This document shows positions 6,705 through 14,487 of a DNA stretch of 24,546 bases, piece after piece. The stretch's first letter is position 1, and each line of letters begins with the position of its first letter. The notes under the pieces were generated by a model. The model saw nothing but the letters and a program-made list of their open reading frames with translations, searched no databases and was not told the origin of the DNA. The DNA comes from CAZTAR01 sp043813895 (GTDB lineage: Bacteria > Planctomycetota > Phycisphaerae > UBA1845 > UTPLA1). The DNA lies in contig JBDRKQ010000258.1 in the NCBI GenBank assembly GCA_043813895.1, positions 1 through 24,546 on the forward strand. The letters are read 5' to 3'. The position numbers and the translations under genes were made by a program.

Positions 6705-9400
6705 AACCGGAAAAGAAGCAACTCGATCTTCTTCGCTTCCGCGCCGTCCTCCCCAAGACTCCCGCCCCGCTGCTGCCGATTGCGTTGGGAATCATGCTCG
6801 GCATCATCGCCGACAACTTCCTGGCGCCTCCCGTGTGGATCGCCATCGCGCTGGCAATCGTGGGAGTCCTATCGTTCTTCTCCCGCGTCAGGCGACATGT
6901 AGCGCTTCACGTTTGCCTGTGGCGGCGGCGACATGCCGGTGACACAGCGGAGACAGACCTTCCTGATGCCACCGGCGAGACACCGGTGCCACACTCGATC
7001 GTTAACTGCTCCAGACGGATCGCCATCGTCGCCCTCGTGCTGGTCGCGGGCGGGCTCGGCATCTTGCGACACGCCGTCGCCTTTCGGCGGCTGCCGGACA
7101 ACCACGTTGTCTTTTTCACGGATGAGGAGCCGATCCTCGCAAAGCTGCGAGGGCGGATCGTAACCGCGCCGCGCATCGTCGAGCCGGATGCCGATCGACC
7201 GAGAGCATTCGGGCAGCCGATCAAGACCCGGTTCGTTCTGGATGCGACGCAGGTCGCCGGGAAAGACCGCCCAATCCCCGTTGTTGGCAGAGTGACCGTC
7301 AACGTCAAAGAGCCCGCCCTTGCCTTGCGAACAGGAGATCTGGTCGAGATGACGGGCTGGGTCTATCGCCCGCCACCGCCCAGCAATCCGGGCGTGTACG
7401 ATTGGGCGGAGCACCTGCGGCGGCGCGGCATCCTCGTGGGGATCTCCTGCGACCACGCCGCGGGCGTCAGGGTGTTGAACGCGCCGAGCAGCGGCGCCTG
7501 GGCGAGACTGCTAGAGCGGCTTCGCGCCAGGTTCCGCGGATATCTTCTCGATGACGGCTTCGCGTTACACGACCCGGGCGCAGGCGTGATTTCGGCGATG
7601 GTCCTGGGCGAACGAAGCGCCGTCCCCCGAGCGATGAACGAGGCCTTCGTCCAGACGGGCAATGCCCACTTTCTCGCCGCCAGTGGGATGCACGTCGGTT
7701 GGCTGGCACTGATGGGATGGGGAATCGCGCGATTGTTCGGCCTGTACTACCGCACCACCGCGATCTTCGTGGGCCTGTTGATCCTCTCATACGTACTCCT
7801 CGCCGAACCGCGCCCCTCGATCATGCGCGCCGGCATCATCGGCCTGGTGGCCTGCGTTACGGTTTGCCAGCGCGGTCGGTATAACGCGCTCAATTCCCTG
7901 TCCTTGGCCGCCGTCATCATCCTGATGCTGGATCCGGCGGACCTATTCCGCCCGGCCTTCCAGTTCAGCTTCACAGCCGTCCTCGCGCTCCTTCATCTCT
8001 GTCCGAACGTCGCGAAAACCATCGCCGTGTTGTGCATGAAAAGGAATCTTCCGCGCGTCGCACGGTCGTTTGACAGCGCTCTCCAGGACATCGCCCTTGC
8101 GCTCCCGGATCACAGACCGCTTTCCTGGATCGCCAGCGTGCGACGCAAAGCCGGCTTCCTTGCGGCCCAGTTGGCGGCGTTGGCCTTCTCGGCCTGGTTC
8201 ATTACCGCGCCCCTCTCCTGTTATCACTTCAACAACTTCCCCCCGTTCGGCTGGCTGCAGACCCTAATCCTTTGGGTTGTGGCCATGCCGGTCACGCTCT
8301 TCGGCTTTCTCACGCTCCTGCTCGGTGCGCTCTTGCCCTCCAGCGGTTTGGTCTGCGGCCCACTCCTCAAAGCGGGCACCGATCTCATGATCGCGTTGGT
8401 CGAGCTTCTCGCCCGCATCCCCTGGACGCTCATTGACGGTCGATCCCCATCGATTTCCTGGGTTTTGGCCGTCTATGCCGTCATGTGTCTATGGGTCTAT
8501 AAACGTGCTTGGATTTCCCGGAAGCACGGCTTCAAGGTCTGTGTACTGGTGCTGCTGCTTTGGTGGCTGGTCCCGCCACGCTGGACGCGGGTCGAACCCG
8601 GCACGATGCACGTCTGGATGCTCGACGTCGGTGACGGAACCTCCACCGTGATCGAGCTGCCCGACGGAAAGACGATGATCTACGACTGCGGCACGATTTC
8701 CTCACTTGATGCGGGCCGAGTCACCAGCGCGTTCTTGAAGCACCGCGGCATCCGCCGCGTGGACATCGCCGTCGTCTCGCACGCCAACTTCGATCATTAC
8801 GGCGGCATCGAAACGCTGGCCAAGGACTTCCCAATCGGCCGCATCGTGGTCAACGATCAGTTCGAGCACTTTGCCCCGCCACGGACCGGTGGTTGGCAGT
8901 TCCTCCAGGCGATGCAACGTGCCGATATCCCGGTCGAGCGACTTCACGGCCCGGGCTCGCTCGCTGGCATGGGCGAGGTTCAGGCTGAAATCCTCTGGCC
9001 CCCGCCCCGCTCCGAGAGGGTCGTGCCGACGGCAAACGAGACTTCGACGGTCCTGCGACTGACATACCAGGGACGCTCGGTCTTGTTCACGGGTGACATC
9101 GGCGAGTTCGCGATCGGCAATCTGCTGACCGCGACGGACGACCAACAGAACGGAGTGACGTTGAAGGCCAACGTGCTCGCGTTGCCTCATCACGGCAGCG
9201 TCGTCGGCAACACGCATCGCTTTATTGAGGCGGTCGGCCCGACGATCGCCGTACGATCCACCGGGCAGAGGCAGGCACTGACCACCAACGGGATTGAATC
9301 GATCGTGGGCGACCGAGCATTCCATAGCACGGCCGACATGGGTTGCGTCCATCTCGTCTTGAAGGCTGGAGAGGTCTTTGCGGAAGCACTCTCGCCCTGA
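6701..9400 (+). CDS. comEC: DNA internalisation competence protein ComEC/Rec2
   Basis: ComEC forms the inner-membrane channel through which single-stranded DNA enters during natural transformation. At 899 residues the protein has all three family parts: an N-terminal DUF4131-type domain (membrane segments then a beta domain, about 25-250), the multi-pass Competence domain (about 280-620, with FVQTGNAHFLAASGMHVG as the recognisable entry motif), and a C-terminal metallo-beta-lactamase domain from about 636 (MLDVGDGTSTVIE, SHANFDHYGG with His694, Asp698 and His699, LFTGDIG, LPHHGS). The ATG at 6701 overlaps the upstream stop as ATGA; the longer frame back to 6602 lies inside that gene. An in-frame insertion near residues 70-102, between two hydrophobic segments, ends in ATGETPVPH and is encoded by a palindromic repeat. 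Confidence 0.93.
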   Translation: MKPEKKQLDLLRFRAVLPKTPAPLLPIALGIMLGIIADNFLAPPVWIAIALAIVGVLSFFSRVRRHVALHVCLWRRRHAGDTAETDLPDATGETPVPHSIVNCSRRIAIVALVLVAGGLGILRHAVAFRRLPDNHVVFFTDEEPILAKLRGRIVTAPRIVEPDADRPRAFGQPIKTRFVLDATQVAGKDRPIPVVGRVTVNVKEPALALRTGDLVEMTGWVYRPPPPSNPGVYDWAEHLRRRGILVGISCDHAAGVRVLNAPSSGAWARLLERLRARFRGYLLDDGFALHDPGAGVISAMVLGERSAVPRAMNEAFVQTGNAHFLAASGMHVGWLALMGWGIARLFGLYYRTTAIFVGLLILSYVLLAEPRPSIMRAGIIGLVACVTVCQRGRYNALNSLSLAAVIILMLDPADLFRPAFQFSFTAVLALLHLCPNVAKTIAVLCMKRNLPRVARSFDSALQDIALALPDHRPLSWIASVRRKAGFLAAQLAALAFSAWFITAPLSCYHFNNFPPFGWLQTLILWVVAMPVTLFGFLTLLLGALLPSSGLVCGPLLKAGTDLMIALVELLARIPWTLIDGRSPSISWVLAVYAVMCLWVYKRAWISRKHGFKVCVLVLLLWWLVPPRWTRVEPGTMHVWMLDVGDGTSTVIELPDGKTMIYDCGTISSLDAGRVTSAFLKHRGIRRVDIAVVSHANFDHYGGIETLAKDFPIGRIVVNDQFEHFAPPRTGGWQFLQAMQRADIPVERLHGPGSLAGMGEVQAEILWPPPRSERVVPTANETSTVLRLTYQGRSVLFTGDIGEFAIGNLLTATDDQQNGVTLKANVLALPHHGSVVGNTHRFIEAVGPTIAVRSTGQRQALTTNGIESIVGDRAFHSTADMGCVHLVLKAGEVFAEALSP
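6967..6992. repeat. Palindromic repeat inserted in frame in comEC
   Basis: CACCGG (6970-6975) pairs with CCGGTG (6983-6988), flanked by TGCC and CCAC. The sense reading gives ATGETPVPH. It resembles the elements at 4728, 12462 and 22069 in its GTGCCAC/GTGGCAC edges and GGC core. Confidence 0.5.
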
Positions 9401-9492
9401 CGGCCCGTCTTTGTATCCCTACGCTTGCTGCACTGCACGGATCAGAGCCACGACAGTCGCTTGGTTTTGCAGTACCCGGCCGCGTTCGCCCG

Positions 9493-9501
9493 TGCTACAA
9501 T
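9493..9501 (+). promoter_or_regulatory. Possible extended -10 promoter for ricT
   Basis: TGCTACAAT matches an extended -10 element (TGn followed by TACAAT) about 108 bases before the ricT start, in the 208-base gap after comEC. A TTGCAG at 9467-9472 is too far away (23-base spacer) to be a normal -35. Confidence 0.35.
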
Positions 9502-9608
9502 GCCCAGGCTGAGTATCGAGTGGCGATCCGTTGCGACAAAGCAGTCGTTGTCGTACCGGTTCACTCGACGGTCCGGACGACCGGCTCAGGTCGGGGATGA
9601 GGTAGTTC

Positions 9609-11015
9609 ATGGTCCGGAATTCCTCGGAGTCTGACGGTGTAGGCCTTTCGTATGGGGCTCGCGGTTTCACGACCACGGGCTGCAACCCGGATATGCGCGC
9701 CGGAATGACCGGACAAGAAAAGACGCCCCTGACGTGCGCGGTGCGCTACGGCTACATGGCCTACGTTGGTGAGTTCCGGTATGCGCCCGGTGTGATCTCG
9801 TCCTGTGGGGGAAAGGTTGTCATCCAGACCAACCGGGGAATCGAGATCGGCGAGCAGATCAGCCTGACGTGCTCCGGCTGTGGCAACTCCATCGACCATC
9901 AGCAGATGTTGGACTACGTCAAGACTAGCGGTGCGCAGGAACTCTGCCAGCCCAGGGCCGGGCGCATCTTGCGGAGCGCGACTCCGGAAGATGTGCAAGA
10001 GGATACCCACATCAGGCTGGATACGAAGGCCAAGTTGCAGCGTGCTCGTGAACTGGCTCGATCGCACAACCTCGACATGAAGGTCGTCGCCTGCGAACAC
10101 CTCTTCGGCGGAGAGCGAATCATCTTCCACTTCATGGCGGAGAATCGCGTGGACTTCCGCGAGTTGGTTCGAGAACTTGCTCACGACTACCACACGCGAA
10201 TCGAAATGCACCAAGTTGGCGCGCGCGACGAGGCCCGGCTCGTTGCCGACTACGAGATCTGCGGCCGCGAGTGTTGCTGCAAGAGCTTCCTGAAGAAGCT
10301 GCGACCCGTCACGATGAGAATGGCCAAGCTTCAAAAAGCGACGCTCGACCCCTCGAAGGTCTCGGGCCGTTGCGGCCGACTGCGGTGCTGCCTGCGGTAC
10401 GAACATGAAGGCTACGACGAACTCAACAGGAATCTGCCCCGCGTTGGCACGCGTGTGCAGACCGACAAAGGCATCGGGACCATCCGTGGGCGACAGGTCT
10501 TGACGCAGCTCCTCACGATCGTCTATGACGAGTCGGAGTACGAGGAGACAGTCGGCATCGAAGCACTACTCGCGCGCAACCTGCCCAGAAGGCCGGTTCC
10601 GGCGGCCCCGGCCCAGGACGCCAGCGAACACCCAGGAAGCGCGCCGGAAGGTCGCCACCGTGGCAGGCGGCAGCCGCCGAAGGCCGCGCCACGCCGGTCC
10701 GCCCAAAGCGGCGCCGGGCCGCGCCCGCAGCGAGAGGAGAAGAAGGCGTCCGCCGAACCGCCTGCCGGCCCGGCGTCCCAACAAGCTGCAGCCGGAGGAT
10801 CAGAGCAATCGCGGGGCCCCGGCACTGACGGCGCAAAACGCAAGCGACGCCGCGGACGCCGGGGCAGGCACAAGCGGCAGACGAATCAGGACGGCGGCGG
10901 GTCTTCCGACCAGAAGGGCAGCGGTGCTAGACCTCCCGCTGATCGTACGAAGCACCCGAGGCCGAAGAGGCCCAAGGGACCGGACAACAAAAAACAACAA
11001 GGCGGGGATAACTGA
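9609..11015 (+). CDS. ricT: PSP1-domain protein RicT (YaaT) with long basic tail
   Basis: RicT is a subunit of the Y-complex, which in Bacillus binds Fe-S clusters and directs RNase Y to chosen mRNAs. Residues about 40-325 form the PSP1 core. The cysteine signature is intact: CGRECCCKSFL (218-228), MAKLQKATLDPSKVSGRCGRLRCCLRYE (238-265). An extra CSGC pair lies at 88-91. From about 327 to 468 the protein becomes Pro/Ala/Lys/Arg-rich and presumably disordered, with a KRKRRRGRRGRHKR cluster, as in RNA-binding tails. The ATG at 9609 has GAGG about 7 bases upstream; an internal ATG at 9705 (residue 33) is an alternative. The likely RicA and RicF partners are not nearby. The Minf_1886 gene follows on the same strand. 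Confidence 0.88.
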   Translation: MVRNSSESDGVGLSYGARGFTTTGCNPDMRAGMTGQEKTPLTCAVRYGYMAYVGEFRYAPGVISSCGGKVVIQTNRGIEIGEQISLTCSGCGNSIDHQQMLDYVKTSGAQELCQPRAGRILRSATPEDVQEDTHIRLDTKAKLQRARELARSHNLDMKVVACEHLFGGERIIFHFMAENRVDFRELVRELAHDYHTRIEMHQVGARDEARLVADYEICGRECCCKSFLKKLRPVTMRMAKLQKATLDPSKVSGRCGRLRCCLRYEHEGYDELNRNLPRVGTRVQTDKGIGTIRGRQVLTQLLTIVYDESEYEETVGIEALLARNLPRRPVPAAPAQDASEHPGSAPEGRHRGRRQPPKAAPRRSAQSGAGPRPQREEKKASAEPPAGPASQQAAAGGSEQSRGPGTDGAKRKRRRGRRGRHKRQTNQDGGGSSDQKGSGARPPADRTKHPRPKRPKGPDNKKQQGGDN

Positions 11016-11063
11016 CGATTGGCAACCAGATGGTGTGACCGACAGACTGCAACGAACAAAGGT

Positions 11064-11624
11064 ATGCCCAAGAATTCTCGAAAGACGATTTCCGAAGTCT
11101 CGCGCGAGTTGGGCAAGTACTCGATCGACGCGTTCGAGTTCCTGCATCGCGGCCTGGATTTCACCGTCCAGCGAGCGCACGGTCCGCCTGCGCCGGGGCT
11201 GAGCGAACTGGTCGAGTGGCTCCAGGCTCACGGATCGGCCCCGTCGGACCTCGAGGCTTTGGCCACGGCCGGTGAGTTGCCTGAACCGATCCTCGCGTTC
11301 ATCGAGCACCTCGGCGGCATTGAAGCTGCTTCGTCGCGTGTGAACCGGCACATCGGCGGGGAGGAACTCTGCTGGGGTCTGCGAGACCTGGCCCTGAGAC
11401 AATGGGGGCTTTTGGCATCGACCGTGCTCCGCTACTGGGGCATCCGTTCGACGAAGGACTTCGGCCGGATGGTCTTCGCCCTCGTCCAAAACGGCCTTCT
11501 CCAGAAGCAGCCCCACGATCAGATTGAGGATTTCGACAAGATCTACGACTTTGACACCGCCCTCGATCAGTTCTACAAGTTGGACTGTTCACCGAAGCCG
11601 ACATCGCCGACCGACTCGGAGTAG
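11064..11624 (+). CDS. Minf_1886 family protein of unknown function
   Basis: The 186-residue product matches what I know of the planctomycete/Verrucomicrobia conserved family named Minf_1886. It starts with a SRELGKYSIDAFEFLHRGLDFTV segment, then has the central HIGGEELCWGLRDLALRQWGLLASTVL and WGIRSTKDFGRMVFALVQNGLL blocks, ending in YDFDTALDQFY. It appears soluble and helical. The ATG at 11064 is chosen because the protein then begins where family members do; a TTG at 11019 behind GGCGGGG would add 15 unrelated residues. It lies 48 bases after ricT and 3 bases before the next small gene, so the three are probably cotranscribed. Its function is not established. Confidence 0.82.
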   Translation: MPKNSRKTISEVSRELGKYSIDAFEFLHRGLDFTVQRAHGPPAPGLSELVEWLQAHGSAPSDLEALATAGELPEPILAFIEHLGGIEAASSRVNRHIGGEELCWGLRDLALRQWGLLASTVLRYWGIRSTKDFGRMVFALVQNGLLQKQPHDQIEDFDKIYDFDTALDQFYKLDCSPKPTSPTDSE

Positions 11625-11627
11625 CAC

Positions 11628-11789
11628 ATGTCCTCGAAGGCCACAAGGCAGGAAGACGGCAACTGGGAAAAGGAACTCGCGCCTCGTATAACGCGCGGAC
11701 AGCTCGTTTTCGCCCTGATTGTCTTCGGCGTCTGGATTGCCTTCCTGGCTGTGCTATCTGCCGAACGGTGGTTCGGCGCGTTGCAGTAA
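11628..11789 (+). CDS. Small single-pass membrane protein (53 residues)
   Basis: The ATG lies 3 bases after the Minf_1886 stop, with GGAG 6 bases upstream inside the end of that gene. The 53-residue product has a charged N-terminus (QEDGNWEKELAPRITRGQ) followed by one clear transmembrane segment (LVFALIVFGVWIAFLAVLSA) and a short tail with Arg and Trp. Tight spacing and a good ribosome-binding site argue for a real gene. Its family is not recognised, and its role may be tied to the Minf_1886 protein. Confidence 0.7.
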   Translation: MSSKATRQEDGNWEKELAPRITRGQLVFALIVFGVWIAFLAVLSAERWFGALQ

Positions 11790-11815
11790 CGACCCCACGA
11801 TCAGCGATTTCGAAT

Positions 11816-13711
11816 ATGGTTGACGGCGTTTCGACCGAGCCAGGCGTTTCCGATCTCGAAGCCGATTTCGAAGCCGGCTTCAATGCCAACTTTGATGCCA
11901 ACGTCGCGGCACTGGACGAGGTGCTTCCTGCGACGGCCGAATGCCTTCGCCGCGCACAGCCGCCGCCGTCCGCACGCGTGACGAAGGGACGTGACGGCCG
12001 CCCGACCTTCGCCTGGTCGGACGAACAGGACGCCGTACGATGGCTCGGAAGGACGTCGATGCCTTCGATTCGCGCCGGCGCCCTGATCGAGGCATTCCAG
12101 CCCGGCGACAGAAACGTCCTGCTGAGTGGGATGGGGCAGGGAGCCGAGGTGGACCTGCTCCTCCGGCGGCTGGCGCCACACCAGGCGGTCATGGTCGTCG
12201 ATGAGGAGGCCTGGAGCGTCGCGCTCACGCTACGCGTCTATGACTTCTCCGCAGCCCTTCGAGACCATCGGCTGCTCGTCTTCACCGGCCCGGACGCTTG
12301 GACGCATCTCGGGCAGTTCCTCGTCGAGAACGACGGCTACCTCGCGCCGGAACGGATGCTCTCATGGCCGTGGTTTGACGCGAAGAGGATCGCCGAAGTC
12401 TCACATCGCCTCGCCGAAGTGAACCGTCTCGTTGCCGAGCGGCTCGCGGCCGACGCGAATCGTGGCACAGGCGTCCCGCCTGTGATCCCGCCGGCTCTGA
12501 CGCCGGTGCCGCAGATGTCTTCGCAAACCGTGGAGATTACGGCGTCAGCAGTACAGCATTCCCCGGGCTCCGCAATCGCAATCGTCTCGAACATCGCTGA
12601 TCCGGGAATCCGCCGGCAGGCCGACCGCATCGCCTCGGCAGCGATCGCAACGGGGAGACGCACCGCTCGCTGCGTGCTCGAAGACCCGGCAATGGTCCAT
12701 CCAAGGGCAATCGAACGGAGCCTCGCGGACGCCGCGCCGGCACTCACGATTCTGCTCGACGTTGCGCCGAAAGCCCTGGGGTACAAGCTGCCCGACGCAC
12801 CACGGTTCATCTTCTGCACCCGCCGCGACGCGGACACGAGGCAGTGGGTGGAGGTAATCGGCCCGGGCGTCCGGCTGGGTGTACCGACCGAGGCGCAGCG
12901 CCGCCAAGCCCTGCGCGGAGGCGCATCAGAATCGAGCGTTCTTGCCGTTCCACCGGCGGCCGTGCCAGGCCTGGATCGCAACGCGCCAGCGAGCGGCCGC
13001 GGCCTGATCGTTTTCGCCGAGGGCGCCGACATCTCGCCGGACGCCGTCGGCCTGCATCTCGCCTCACACCGCAGGCTTTGGAACGCCGCGGAGGAACTCA
13101 TTCGTAGCCGGTGCGACACCTATGTGGACGACCACGCCGAAGACATCCTGCGCAGGGCCGAGCGACGACTCGGCTTCAAGCTTGACAGCGACGATGTCCG
13201 AAGCGGGATCGTGGAACGAATCCGCTTGATCCTCGGCCCCGTGATTGTGCGGCAGACATGTTGTGCGGCCCTCGCCAAGGCCGGGTTCGAGATCACGGTT
13301 TGCGGCGGGGGTTGGGAGAACGATTCCCTGTTGGCGAATCGGCAAGCGGGTCCTTGGCCTGGAGCCGAGGCGATACCGACAGCGTTGGCCGGGCACGCGG
13401 CCATCGTTACCATCGAGCCGTCAGGCCGCCTCAGATCGGCCTTCCTCGACGGCATCGCGGGTGGCCTGCTGGGTATCGCTCGCGCGCATCCGAACGACAC
13501 GAAGCCGCCAGGTCTCTCGGCCGTCCTCCACCCGGACAAGCACGTTCAGCGGTTTTCGACGATCGGCCAGTTGGTCGATCTCGTGCGTCGTTTTCAGGAC
13601 GACCCGTCCGCATACGATCAGCAACGCACCAATGCCGCGAACCATGTAAACGCCCGCCATACGTGGACGCAGCGGCTGGACTCGATCCTTCAAGCCTGCG
13701 GCGTCGAGTGA
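11816..13711 (+). CDS. Putative Maf-like/CgeB-like glycosyltransferase fusion
   Basis: The product has about 631 residues and two apparent parts. Residues about 95-210 resemble the Rossmann-like start of Maf/DUF115 proteins (NVLLSGMGQGAEVDLLLRRL, then VMVVDEEAWSVALTLRVYD), enzymes that sugar-modify flagellins. Residues about 240-630 resemble CgeB-type GT-B transferases, with a C-terminal block containing FLDGIAGGLLGIARAHP, LSAVLHPDKHVQRFSTIGQLVDLVRRFQDDP and a terminal HTWTQRLDSIL helix, as in the nucleotide-sugar-binding half. The two parts are joined by RGTGVPPVIPPALTPVP (216-232), which a palindromic DNA repeat encodes. The ATG at 11816 avoids overlap with the small gene but has no clear Shine-Dalgarno site; a GTG at 11768 is possible. 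Acceptor unknown. Confidence 0.5.
   Translation: MVDGVSTEPGVSDLEADFEAGFNANFDANVAALDEVLPATAECLRRAQPPPSARVTKGRDGRPTFAWSDEQDAVRWLGRTSMPSIRAGALIEAFQPGDRNVLLSGMGQGAEVDLLLRRLAPHQAVMVVDEEAWSVALTLRVYDFSAALRDHRLLVFTGPDAWTHLGQFLVENDGYLAPERMLSWPWFDAKRIAEVSHRLAEVNRLVAERLAADANRGTGVPPVIPPALTPVPQMSSQTVEITASAVQHSPGSAIAIVSNIADPGIRRQADRIASAAIATGRRTARCVLEDPAMVHPRAIERSLADAAPALTILLDVAPKALGYKLPDAPRFIFCTRRDADTRQWVEVIGPGVRLGVPTEAQRRQALRGGASESSVLAVPPAAVPGLDRNAPASGRGLIVFAEGADISPDAVGLHLASHRRLWNAAEELIRSRCDTYVDDHAEDILRRAERRLGFKLDSDDVRSGIVERIRLILGPVIVRQTCCAALAKAGFEITVCGGGWENDSLLANRQAGPWPGAEAIPTALAGHAAIVTIEPSGRLRSAFLDGIAGGLLGIARAHPNDTKPPGLSAVLHPDKHVQRFSTIGQLVDLVRRFQDDPSAYDQQRTNAANHVNARHTWTQRLDSILQACGVE
12462..12506. repeat. 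Palindromic repeat encoding the interdomain linker
   Basis: CACAGGC (12466-12472) pairs with GCCTGTG (12478-12484), and next to it CCGGC (12491-12495) pairs with GCCGG (12502-12506). The sense reading yields GTGVPPV followed by a second Pro-rich copy ending in TPVP. It belongs with the elements at 4728, 6967 and 22069. Confidence 0.55.
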
Positions 13712-14487
13712 ACATCAGGCCTTCCCCGCAGTCCGCCGTGTTTGCCGACGAACCGCAACAGGCTTTGAAGGTGGCGCCAGCCGGCCTGGCTGAACGGATT
13801 CCGGCTGAACCGCCGGTGTTCGTGGATGCACTCGATGTCGGGGCAGTACATGACAGATCGACCCCGCTGCCACATCCCGTAACACAGATCCACGTCTTCG
13901 AAGTACAGGAAGAACCGCTCGTCGAGGATGTGCCCCGCGTCACAGTCCGACCGGCGGAGAAACATCGCTGCGCCCAGGCCCCAATCGACCGGGACCGGCG
14001 CGGATCTGTCGAGATCCTCGCAGAGATACCGGCGGAAGAAGGCCGGGCGATACCGCAGCATCCGCAGGGGAGATCGGGCGTACAGCACCACCGGCCACGT
14101 ATAGAACCGCCTGGCCGATTGCTGGACCCGCCCGTCGGGGTAACGGAGTAGCGGCAAGACGACGCCGATGTTCGGGTCCGCGTGCAGACGCTCGACGGCG
14201 CGTTGGAGTGTGCCATCGAGGACGCGAACGTCGGGATTCGCGATCATGACGATGTTCCCGCGCGAAGCCCGATACGCACGGTTGATGCCGGCCGCGAAGC
14301 CCACATTTGTAGACTCGAACACGGTCACCGACACGTCCCCGCCGCCGGCAAGGCGAACCGGATCGTCCGGCGAGTTGTTGGTCACGACAAGCTCGACGTC
14401 GAGGCCGGCGCTGTGGGTCTGAAGCGATTCGAGCAGTTGCGCCAATTGGTCGGCACATCGGTAGTTGACCGTCAACACGCTGATCAT
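13690..14487 (-). CDS. Family 2 glycosyltransferase
   Basis: The 265-residue product is a GT-A fold transferase of the rhamnosyltransferase-like GT2 group, probably cytosolic and acting on a lipid-linked or surface glycan. It begins MISVLTVNYRCADQLAQLLESL, has VVTNNSPDD near 34-42, STNVGFAAGINRAY near 60, the metal-site IANPDVRVLDG near 79-89 and FFLYFEDVDLCYGMWQRG near 200. The ATG at 14487 has GGAGG 7 bases upstream. Its start overlaps the stop of the upstream transferase as ATGA, so the two are translationally coupled. The 3' end overlaps the convergent Maf/CgeB-like gene by 22 bp. Confidence 0.85.
   Translation of the reverse strand: MISVLTVNYRCADQLAQLLESLQTHSAGLDVELVVTNNSPDDPVRLAGGGDVSVTVFESTNVGFAAGINRAYRASRGNIVMIANPDVRVLDGTLQRAVERLHADPNIGVVLPLLRYPDGRVQQSARRFYTWPVVLYARSPLRMLRYRPAFFRRYLCEDLDRSAPVPVDWGLGAAMFLRRSDCDAGHILDERFFLYFEDVDLCYGMWQRGRSVMYCPDIECIHEHRRFSRNPFSQAGWRHLQSLLRFVGKHGGLRGRPDVHSTPQA

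Noticed and set aside
9467..9501. TTGCAG and TACAAT as a normal sigma-70 promoter pair
   Set aside because: The 23-base spacer is too long; only the extended -10 reading was kept.
13258..14151. Open frame spanning the end of the Maf/CgeB-like gene and the antisense of the glycosyltransferase
   Set aside because: Both underlying frames have family motifs; this one has none and bridges two convergent genes.
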